DNA of 22,062 nucleotides from Perkinsus olseni. Lineage: Eukaryota; Perkinsozoa; Perkinsida. Below, one piece after another: positions 10,108 through 18,935 of the stretch. The notes under the pieces are model-generated. The model saw nothing but the letters and a program-made list of their open reading frames with translations. It had not been told where the DNA came from and ran no database searches. The stretch is from positions 1 to 22,062 of the forward strand of contig JABANN010000548.1 of assembly GCA_013115125.1 (NCBI GenBank), written 5' to 3'. The translations under genes were made by a program, and so were the position numbers. How positions within the stretch are numbered: the first letter of the stretch is position 1; every line of letters begins with the position of its first letter.

Positions 10108-10492
10108 TGTATGATACTGCTGCTGCTGCGGGCTATACAATTGCCACTGAAACTGGCTTGCTAACTAGTTTTCTGAGTTCTAGTATGCATATGTCGGTGG
10201 ATGAACGGTCATTACGGTGTGGAGACTTGGTCGTGGTAGAATTAAACTGAGCGATGAGCTACCACAACCCGGTCTACATCTTCCCGCTGGCTAGTTGTAG
10301 ATGGATCGAGCCTGTACTTATCACCCACTAAGCTCAGATTGGTTCCGCTCCAGCGACTAAGGCCGACTACAATAGAACCAGATTTCGGGTCGGAGTATCG
10401 TGGAGCTGTACCACGGTCGCGTCCTTACAGAATTTCGGCCGTAGGATCGGTCAAACTCAGCCCCTCATTGGAACAGGCGCTGCCAATCTGGG
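10108..10492. other. 3' flank of the copine gene
   Basis: No gene is supported. The stretch is the 3' untranslated and spacer sequence between the RING stop at 10105-10107 and the ATG at 10493. It has a short CTG/CTGCTGCTGC run at about 10120. The open frames at 10053-10250 and 10339-10539 are chance. Confidence 0.4.
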
Positions 10493-11461
10493 ATGGCACT
10501 TCTCGCTGTTGGTTCTGCTACTGTCATTCTCGCATGTGATACATTCGCGGCGCTCGTTTAACTTTAAACTGCTCGTGTGGCAGACTCCAGTGAGGGTCGC
10601 TGAGGGGGAAGCCATGAGCATGTCTTTGACGTTGGGTACCCTGGCAGGATGTAGGAAGCTCAGCAAACATGCCAAGCATGCCCCACTGGTGTGTGGTGGG
10701 AATGATGGAACCGAAGATCGAGCCAGTCTCCAGGATATACCTAAAACGCTTCTGATAAACCCGCGTAATCTCGGTCCCAGGTTGAACTCGGGAATGAACT
10801 CAGGTGCTGTGAAAGAGCTGATTCGCGATACCGCGTCGTGTACGTTGAGGTCTGGTCATCCACAGCCAGATGGTCCCGAGTAGTTCACCTGGCTAAGTTC
10901 GCCAGGATCAGCAGTGGGAACTCGGCCAGGATCTCCATGGTGCGCGGAGAGAAGACAGTAGAGGAGCTCGACGGAGCGAAGCCAATCGACCGGATTTTGC
11001 GAGAGCATCACTTGCCGCGGACGAGCGAGACTTCTATCTTTCAAGCGATTTCTATTTCCTTCTGCTACATTCAAGCACAATAATCGATCTGAATGATTCG
11101 AAGGGTCACCGTGGTGAGCTGAACTAGGTGACATTGACTTGCACTTGTTCTGTCCGCCACGGCGTTGCGATGTTCAGAATGCTGATGAATAGGGCATCTT
11201 CAGCCTGGACCGGCAGATTGTGTATGCTCCGGAATAGAGAAGGTTGTTCCGTGGATATTCGCGTTGAAGTCACTCGGCACTCCGTACAAGAGCACAGTGG
11301 TCGGCTACATGTTAACCATTTGGGAACTCAAGTCAATGGTTGAGTGGAATCATCAGATTCTATATACAATAACACTGAAGCGTCAAGCTAAGCTAAGGTT
11401 CCATGCTAGTACAGATGAACAACTACTGTACGCTGCGGCAGAGTCAAGAAGGCCGCATTGA
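10493..11461 (+). CDS. Candidate secreted protein gene (incompletely resolved)
   Basis: The ATG at 10493 opens a good signal peptide (MALLAVGSATVILACDTFAA), followed by a 28-nt candidate intron (10556-10583) and an open stretch to about 10830 (PVRVAEGEAM, KTLLINPRNLGP, SGAVKELIRDT). A second open stretch, 10838-11079, has coding character (RVVYVEVW, RGEKTVEELDGAKPIDRIL). A final part ends FALKSLGTPYKSTVVGY, then the repeat-type intron 11311-11409, then TDEQLLYAAAESRRPH and a stop at 11459-11461. The joins between these parts between 10830 and 11240 were not solved, and an in-frame path through them is not shown. No family is recognised. The ends are the best part; the middle may include non-coding sequence or belong to two genes. 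Confidence 0.3.
11311..11409 (+). repeat. Introner-like dispersed repeat, copy A
   Basis: A 99-nt element starting GTTAACC and ending GCTAG. Its first 68 nt match copy B (15632-15742) at 62 of 68 positions, and the first 24 nt are identical. The tails also align (CTAAGC, then TTCCAT, then an AG end), with a 14-nt gap in this copy. Taken out as an intron it joins VVGY-I to TDEQLL in phase 2. Because its length is a multiple of three and it has no stop in that frame, the sequence also reads through, so splicing cannot be proven here alone. TACA occurs just before the element and again just after it, a possible target-site duplication. Confidence 0.7.
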
Positions 11462-12484
11462 GGCGTCCTCAGGTGCTTAATAGGGTCAAAGGTGGTGTCC
11501 CCTACCATTTATATAAACTAATTGTTGATTTGAAGCGACGCAAGTCCTTCAATCAACTTTGTTCGGCCCTCATGCAGTATCTCGATGCTCGCAGGGGCTT
11601 ATTGTAGTGCCGGGTAGGCACAACTTTTGGTTTTCCGCCTCTGTTTTGTACGAGGCCCACCATTGAATATTTGCTGTAAAAAAAAAAATAAATAGCAGCA
11701 GCTGGAGCAAGCGTCGGAGGACTGGCGACTGGGACGGTGACCGCGAGGATGGAGGAAGATGCAGATGAAGTCGGTCGAAGCCTTAGAGTAGGAAGACGTG
11801 ATGACTAATTCATGTATTGCTCGTTATTAAGGAACGTTTCAATCTGAGGCGTCCTCAGCCCTTCGTCGATCAGAACTGTGTCCTCGATGACAATCAGTGG
11901 GCCACACAGTACTAATGCGTAGCTCATCACGAGGATTGATTGTCTTTACTCCCCCACAGCTAGCTCGCCAAATCAGACCCGGATTATCTACCCCAATGAA
12001 GTTATTGGTCGTCGCCTGACATTCACCTCACGTGATGATGTCTCTATAACCTCTGCCGATCACGAGTAGTCGGGGGCTGCTCCCCGATAGCTGCCCAAGC
12101 AACTCTTGGTAGAGAGTCCCTAGTAGAGACCTTTGAAGTCGACCCGGAGGCGGGAGCCCATTTCTCGAACTCTTCCCTCCTTTTGCTTTACGGCTCGCAC
12201 CGGGTACCAACTTCGCACTTCATCAATGATGGGTGTCCACAACCCGCCGAACCCGCTCGGGTAAGGTTAGAAGCATTTTGGGTGGTTGTGCGAAGCGCGG
12301 CCTGTGAAGTGCTGGAAACTTGCCCCTTAGAACAGCAGGGTAGCCGAATCATCCGACCTCCGATAAGGAGATCTCCACATTAGTACACTAAGTGTCTACG
12401 CAACTCGGCAGGAGATCTACACAACAGCCGTTGATTATCATGGGCCTGGGCCAAGTGTCCGACCACCGGACACCGCCTGGGAGT
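11462..12484. other. Intergenic stretch
   Basis: About 1 kb between two 3' ends. It contains an A-rich run (11678-11695) that could be a polyadenylation region or the A-tail of a retroposed transcript. A small open stretch after a good acceptor (CCCCCACAG near 11960) ends with a stop at 12067 and includes IIYPNEVIGRRL; it slightly recalls the C-terminus of ribosomal protein eS7, but the expected flanking sequence is missing. I see no other gene. Confidence 0.4.
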
Positions 12485-12946
12485 TCATATCACGTTCGTC
12501 CAATTGAACACTACCATGGCGCTCTCTACTGGTGTACCGAGTACACTTGGCACAACACTATCGTTCAGGTACTCTAGTTTCCCAGCCAAGTACGTGAAGT
12601 CGCCCTTTTCCAAACGCAGACGCGGGCACTTCTCACGCACCTCCGCAACGAACGCATCATAGTGGCCGCCGAAGTCGATTTTCCGAACCTTCCATCCGTT
12701 CATGACGTGACCATCCACGTCGATGTGGGCACCAGTTGAACAGACGACATCCACGTAGGCGACAGTCGACCCATCCGCTCTGCCGAGGAGGGCAAGGACG
12801 ATCTCGGCTTCATTCCTGATTGTTGCCTTGTATTCGACCTCGAAGGTCGGGTTGGATGATCCGAGCTTCCCTGAACTAGCGAGGACCGGAGCCAGGACGA
12901 ACAGTCCCCTGAAGAGCGCCGACGATAGGTGTGAAGGTGAGACCAT
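12485..12946 (-). CDS. Small secreted protein, family member B
   Basis: Single-exon gene for 153 residues. The N-terminus (ALFRGLFVLAPVLASSG) is a clear signal peptide with a likely cleavage after Ala-Ser. The mature protein aligns by eye with the product of 944-1402 over about 70 residues: an N-terminal beta-rich part ending in V-V/L-C, a stretch of polar residues, then YDAFVAEVREKC and GDF. An N-glycosylation site (NWT) lies near the C-terminus. No enzyme motif is visible. The family name is not known to me; a lineage-specific secreted family is the simplest reading. The start codon is the first in-frame ATG and begins the signal peptide closely. Confidence 0.75.
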   Translation of the reverse strand: MVSPSHLSSALFRGLFVLAPVLASSGKLGSSNPTFEVEYKATIRNEAEIVLALLGRADGSTVAYVDVVCSTGAHIDVDGHVMNGWKVRKIDFGGHYDAFVAEVREKCPRLRLEKGDFTYLAGKLEYLNDSVVPSVLGTPVESAMVVFNWTNVI

Positions 12947-13649
12947 CCGACAAGGATGAACTGAAGCGGGACGTCTCCATTCCTATAAGGATATCCTCGA
13001 GCTCGGAACTCGGTCTGCTAATGGAATTAGGACCGCCCGAACGGCATTCTCGAAATGCTCAGACTATTGGACATAAGGGCGGGCGAGATGACGGCATCAG
13101 TGGTGACCTTCGATCCAAGATAGGAGACCACGGGGAACCGCGGGGAAGGGTTGAGGTGTAGCGACCCTGCTGAGTTGTAAACTGTACTTTACGCTAGGCA
13201 TGCACCAACACTAGGAGTAGCCGCCAGTGCCACTGGCCCAGTGGCGGGGTCAGGAGAGGTTTCATCCTTGCTCGTCGTAGAACTTTCGTGAACTGAAGTT
13301 TATATCCTGGTATATTATAGTTGTAACGCGTCACACGGAAGCGCTCCCGAACTCGTGCTAAGCACAGCGCAGAGGGTTGCCTGAAAGCTATACCATTAGC
13401 GCTTCAGCAGAGCTCGGAGGCATTGCTCATGGGCGGGGTGCTGAAGTGGGTGCTAATTGCGGGACAATGTCCCCGGGACACCGCGGCCATCGACCCAGCA
13501 CCGCATTAGAATTTCCATATCGTTCGCTAGAGTATGTTGAACACGCTACCTCTCTGCCACAAACTACTCTCGTTCACTACAAGCCTAGTGTAGTTATGTT
13601 GCGTTCTACCACTACATTCCCTACAGTTCGATACTACACATCATCAGTC
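12947..13649. other. Intergenic or 5' region of the polycystin gene
   Basis: This stretch separates the divergent starts of the secreted-protein gene and the polycystin gene. An AT-rich patch at about 13300-13320 (TATATCCTGGTATATTATAG) may be core promoter. The frame of the polycystin start is open upstream to 13377, so an earlier ATG (13596) is possible. The open stretch at 12931-13161 is not convincing. Confidence 0.4.
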
Positions 13650-16600
13650 ATGGACCATCATAACAGACCTTCTACTCCATCTATGACTCTGGGTTCTCTG
13701 AAGGAGAATGATGAGGTTTCTGTAGCCGAGGCCTTGGCCGACGGAGACGAGGCACTCGATTCGGACAGGCAAGAGTCCGCGGCCACAACGTAACGTACTC
13801 TCTCAGAGAGAGTCTCTCTGATGCTCCCTGTCCTTCTGTGGAGTCGACCCCAGCCTCTGCCTTCCATTAACTTAGCGTTGACTTCCAACGCCTCCGGAGC
13901 AGCAATTTTCTAAGTGCGAGCAGTAGCTGCCTTAGCCATCAGCACAGCGAATCTTCTGGGATCACCCCAGCAAAAAGCCGCGATTTTTTAATTTTTGAGT
14001 GGTTTTAGTGAAAATAGTGTCGCTAGTTGGGCCTGTATCCGAGGTCGACTCAGGCAATCCGCAGACAAGGATGCGAGCAGCGAGCCGAGCGCAGTGTCGT
14101 CCGAGGGTCGGAGGCTCCTCAGTAGGTGTCCAACCTGCGGTCTCCTTAGCTGCATGAATCTCTCTCAGTCCAGAGTTCGACCGAACAAAGGGACTCGCAT
14201 GACGACTACGTCTGCCACTTACCACACTTTATTGACCGCCTCCTTCTAGAGCAGTAGTGGAGCATCTAAACCTGACAGCCCGACCCACCAGTACCTCTGG
14301 CAGGTACCTTGAGCGAGAGTTCCTCCTTCGACTACCCTTCATATTCTGGCTACCCATTCTACTCGTATTAGTCACCATGGAGTTCCCCACTGGGATAATG
14401 TCAGCTGCGCCGTGGGAGCGCCATCTGACGCTCCTCCCAGGTTTGAAATTCACAGCAATCTTCGGAATCACCTAGGGCTGGATGATGTGGCTGAAGCCAC
14501 TACCACTGACGCCATATATGACTTTCTGGGTGGCACCTTCCTTCCCGGCGTGGGCGAAATGAACCCCACCGACAGTCAATTCGTTGAAAGCAGCGTTCGT
14601 GACGGTGAGCAGGCAGGTGCTCGTCCACGGCGGCCGTCTTCTCTCCGTTGTTTGTGTATCTATAGTGGGCGCCACTTCGTACCAGACGAAATTCTTTGTC
14701 GAAAGACTCGAGGAGTTGCGTCTTTTACGGTACGCCCGTCAGACCGAGTAGCATTCTATTGGCAGCAATACTGCAAACTTTCTGAGGGACGCTAATGCCT
14801 GTGTCAGGGTTCATCCAGTTGAATCAGAAGAAAAGATACCGCCAAGCAACAGCCCTGACAACATACCCTGTTCTCTACATAGTAGGCCATCTGCCGAGTC
14901 CTCGGGGGCCTATCGAACCGTCCAGGTCCGCGGGCCAGACTCCACCGGCAAATGCGATGACATTGGAGATTTCGGCCGCGCGTAGAAGCACCACCATGTA
15001 CCCTCGCCAAGGCCACCCTCCCCGCAGATATCAGAGCTTCTTCTGGGATTTCTATTACTGCCATCTGCTGCCTGCCAGCCCTGTCGAAGAGAGCGCCTCT
15101 GCGTCTAACACTACGGGAAATACCACGGCCACTGGGTGAGGCTTCTCGGAGACGTCGAGTCCTCTCGGTTACTGGTTTCGTTAGCAGCTTCCGGTGCGGC
15201 GAAGATCCGACCGATTTGCCCGACTTGCTCCAGTGCTTTGACAAGAGCTCCGATGCTGGTCAGAGCTGGACGTTCTCTCATGCGAAGGCAGGTGTCTCGT
15301 CGTAGATACTCTCCCGACTTACCAGTCTAGTTGGCCCGTACAGAACTACATAGCTGAAGTGATGGTGAAGTCCGGTGTCACCAGGCTGGCAGCAGTCGAC
15401 GTGGTGAGCCTCCTCGTCATCTCTGGTTAATTACTGTTTCTTACTGATTATTACTAACTATAATTACTGGTTGTTCTCCTCCTAAGGCTCCCACGACCGA
15501 CCGTATTGAGTTCTACCGAGCCAATGGATGGATAGATGGCTCGGCGTCCGCAGTAGGGACTATCACTACTTTCTACACCCCAGTCGCCGACATCTACACC
15601 TTCGTCTCTGTGAGCTGCGCGAGGGAGGGCTGTTAACCATTTGGGAACTCAAGTCTATGGTTGAGTGGAATCCTGAGAATCTGTTTACAATAACACTGAC
15701 AAAGTCGTCCACTAGCGTCTGAGCTAAGCCGAGCTTCCATAGTTGTGCGCTTGCGCAGCTACAAGGGCGTCCCCGGTCCCACCACTGAAGATGGCAGTCA
15801 GGTGTACTACGAGATCGGCGCTGTTGGACATATTCAAGGCGCCGTGTATTTGAACTCCTTTAAGGACGTCGCTCCCCAATGTGAGGGAAGGTCGTTTGTT
15901 GACTGCCGATGAGACCCCTGTCCAGCGATGTGGCTGGTCGGCATGCTGCTTGCTATCGGACTTACTCTACTGCAGACAGGAATCGACATGTTTCGAGCGT
16001 TCCACCCGGGCTACCTCGCCCGAGGAGTCGGTATGAAGGAGTACCTTCTAGGTGGGTGTAAAGGGCTGCTTTCTCAGCTCAAGGCTCGCCACAGGGATGC
16101 ATGCTGTTCATCTGGGTGGTCCGCCGCCACAGACCAGCCAACCCACCGACAAGAACGGCACCGTCGTCGCCCCAGAAGAGCACACAGTAGGCTTGCGCCC
16201 CTTGTATGAGTGCAACCAGTTGTTAGACCTCGGCCAGTGATGAATATTATGAGGCAGTGCGGAGAAGAAAACGAAACCTTAGACGGTCGGCGGTAACGCC
16301 CTCTCCTCGTCTTTCGAGCAAACTAAGCTCCCTCTCTATCAACAGGTATTCGAGTCCTTGAGTGATCTCTTGGTGCTGTCCACTCTGGTGCTCAAGTTGG
16401 CCGCCTACCTTCCTTCAGTTGGGTTGACGGTAAGGGAAGTGAGCTGGCGAGCAGTCAGTGTCAGTTTATCAGGTGCCCTCTTTCCTTGGCACTCTTGAGT
16501 TCTCTAAAGTGGCCTTGAGTCTACTTAGCTGGGACCCTCATAACGAGACGGGACAGTACTTGACTGAGCTACTCAGGGCGTCACAGATTGAGACGTAGGC

Positions 16601-17161
16601 CTGTTGTCAGGAGAATGGAACATTTTACGTTTTTTCTATCAGATTGGCGGACAGCCTTCGCACGCTGACGATGGTCATCCTATGCCTCTGCTGCAGCCGC
16701 TTCGTTTTCTTCCTGGCCACCCATCCGAGAGTCGCCATCCTCGCTGAGACGGTCAGGTCCGTTTACTCATGCTAGTCTCGCTCAACTGATTTTCCTCGAC
16801 AGGATCGGCTCGGACGATATGTTCCACTTTTTCATCCTTTTTGCAACGCTCTACTCACTTCTCGCCTTCCTCGCTCGCTGGGTTTTCGGCGACTCCCTGG
16901 CCCAGTTCAAAAGCTTCAACGACGCCCTCTATACGCAGGCAGGCCCTTTCCGGTAGCTCTCTGCTCGGTTGAGAATACCCTCAGTTTCAAATGCTCATCG
17001 GAGAGTGGCCCTTCGACGATTTCGACGGGTATGAAAACCAAGGCGTGATGGTCTTCTATATGATTGTGTTTGGAGTCGTTATGTTCTTCATGGTCCTCAA
17101 CTTTTTCCTGGCTATTGTCGTGGACAGCTTCGAGTCAACCAAGCAGGAGATCGAAGAGTAA
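13650..17161 (+). CDS. Polycystin-family (PKD2/TRPP-like) cation channel
   Basis: Firm exons: up to 14411 (first membrane helix, FIFWLPILLVLVT), 14456-14604, 14666-14729, 14766-about 14930, 15331-15403, 15487-15631, 15743-15880, 15926-about 16050, 16346-16429, 16473-16594, 16643-16756, 16803-16938 and 16985-17157 or 17161. The domain order is that of a polycystin: N-terminal cytosolic part, helix S1, a long extracellular polycystin domain (NHLGLDDV, NGWID, FYTPVADIYTFVSV), S2 (WLVGMLLAIGLTLL), S3 (LSDLLVLSTLVLKLAAYL), S4 (LRTLTMVILCLCCSRFVFFL), S5 (FFILFATLYSLLAFLARWVFG), a pore loop FQMLIGEWPFDDF and S6 (VFGVVMFFMVLNFFLAIVV). Family members usually have L-x-G-D in the pore; here it is G-E. 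The introns include a 29-nt one (15302-15330), a 36-nt one (14730-14765), a GC-AG one (16939-16984) and the repeat-type intron 15632-15742. The N-terminus before 14250 and the loop at 14930-15300 are only partly solved. The frame meets TAA at 17159, or splices onward from 17158 into a coiled-coil tail. Confidence 0.8.
15632..15742 (+). repeat. Introner-like dispersed repeat, copy B, an intron of the polycystin gene
   Basis: A 111-nt element starting GTTAACC and ending CCATAG, lying inside the polycystin extracellular domain. The upstream exon ends in phase 1 after FVSVSCAREG, and the downstream exon starts in matching phase with VRLRSYKG and runs on in frame to helix S2, so the element is an intron with good support from both sides. 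It is related over its whole length to copy A at 11311-11409. Inside is a hairpin-forming pair ACTCAA/TTGAGT kept in both copies. Unspliced, the polycystin frame meets a TAA right at the element's first bases. Confidence 0.85.
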
Positions 17162-17202
17162 GGTATCCAATTCTGGGTGTCGACTATGAGAGGTTCGTGA
17201 AG

Positions 17203-18935
17203 CAGAGCGTTTGATGAACCATGCCTTGGCGACCGGGCTCTGAGGAGAGTTCGATCGTCACTTCAGATAGCCGGAAAACTGCGTTTACGATGGAAAACTC
17301 TCGGGAGGAAAATACCATCGTATCAGGACGAATCCCAACACCAATACGATAGGCAAAGAAACGGTTGGAGAATATATTGATTCAGAATCGAACTCATTTC
17401 ACTGTTACTACTGTAGCAAAGCCGGGGTTGTATCGATAGCATTTGAGAAAGTGCATGAACAGATACAAAGTTGAGGGATCTCTATTCTCTGACGTCTGGC
17501 ACCTTATGGTCCAGTTCGCCATGAGACACGTAGGCCGGCATCCCAGCTCATCAGCAGCCCTCATTGTCAACTCCCCCTCGCAGACGCGGCAATGGCCTTC
17601 CCGAGCACTCTACATCGAGAGGCTCTCAAGGTTCCGAGAAGACGCGGCGCGACAAGTAGGGTATCCTGAGAGGTGGACGCTACCGTCTTGCCCTTAGACT
17701 GGCGCTGCAGTTCAAGACGAGAGCGGCACTGTGGTGCAAACTAGCGAAACTAAGAGGGTGTCGTTGGAGAAGTTCAAAACGTAGGCTGCCTCCGCCAACT
17801 TCTCAACTCTCTGTCGCTATACCTCCCCTCAATTATTCAATAGTTCCTTTACACATGGTTGTCCCTCTATCATATTCATCATCGAGTATTGATATGAATA
17901 TTGGTATCACTTAATAGTTGTTTATCCCTGTAGTGGTTGGCTCGCGTCCTCAGCGTCGCTGAGTCAGCGAAGATACCCTCGTAGTCTGTTTACCAAGGCT
18001 CATGGCAGGTACTTCAACTCGCCCGCTGAGAGGGAGGGGGTTGAGAGTATGTTTCTATACTATCACAGCCACTTCGCACAAGATACGGAAGATTTTCTCC
18101 ATCCTTTGTTCGGCAGATCACAGAGCGTGAAAATCCAGATGGCATCAGCAGTACGACCTAGTCGTCCTCGAAGGGAGAAACTCTCTGTCCACCTACCAGG
18201 TCCAAGATATTGGGTCCTTGGTCACGAGCATAGCAGTTGAGACAGACCAGTTCATGACTGATATCAGAGATCGTGTGGCGATGATCTCGCAGAACAGTAA
18301 GGTTCCGGCTGGCGTTTAATGGCCTAAACTAATGCAGCTCGCATGAGGATGAGATGCGAACATACCGTCGATGCAGAAGCGGCCTTCTTGAGACTTATCT
18401 ACTAGCACCAGCACTGTCATCAGTACCTCACTACAATAACAGGTGCTAATATGGTTACAGAAATCACTAAGGAGAAGCAGGAAAAGGCACGCTTGAAGGC
18501 AGACTTGGCCGTTGCCCTAGAGACGATACGGCATGTGGGTCGCCGTTCGGGAGATGCTTCAAGACTTGACTGCTCCCGCTCAGTTGGAGCAAGAGAACGG
18601 GCAGCTCCGGAAGCGATTGGATGGTGGTGCTGCTGCTGCAGGGGGAGCGGGCGGTGAGCTCTTCTTCGAGTAACAACATCATCTGATACCATTTCTCAGG
18701 GGCGGATAATATCAATGAGATCGTGGACCCGATCGAGAGAAAGTTGGCGGTGTTGGACGGTGTTATCAAGGCGATCAACAAGCAGAGAGCACTCTTTGCT
18801 TCGAGGGTCGCTGGCAATGTGTGGTCTCTCTTCTGGATCTCGCCGTTGAAAGGACAATTCGCCATGACTGACAGGCTGCTCAGTCAGTCGATCTCGGGAC
18901 TTGTTTCTTGCTCTTCCGCTGAACAGCCTGTGTGA
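17203..18935 (+). CDS. Coiled-coil exons, probably the cytosolic tail of the channel
   Basis: If the channel is spliced at 17158-17202 (GTAAGG donor, 45 nt), the frame runs on from 17203 to about 17363 with a basic stretch (RALRRVRSSLQIAGKLRLRW). Further exons: 18009-18126 (VESMFLYYHSHFAQDTEDF), 18152-18296 (QVQDIGSLVTSIAVETDQF), 18443-18538 (EITKEKQEKARLKADLAVAL), 18564-about 18659 (QLEQENGQLRKRLDGG) and about 18700 onward (DPIERKLAVLDGVIKAINKQ), open to a stop at 18933. The heptad patterns indicate coiled coils, as known in PKD2 C-terminal tails. The exons between 17363 and 18009 are unsolved; candidate parts are 17443-17540 and 17580-17700. Two introns here would be 25 nt each (18127-18151 and 18539-18563). 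A separate coiled-coil gene is the alternative. Confidence 0.45.

Noticed and set aside
11953-12069. Possible ribosomal protein eS7 C-terminal exon (IIYPNEVIGRRL)
   Set aside because: Only about ten residues resemble eS7 and the conserved upstream sequence is absent in the kilobase before it.
14412-14440. A 29-nt intron after the first polycystin helix
   Set aside because: A later acceptor gives a 44-nt intron (14412-14455) with the same donor and correct phase, so the shorter one is not needed.
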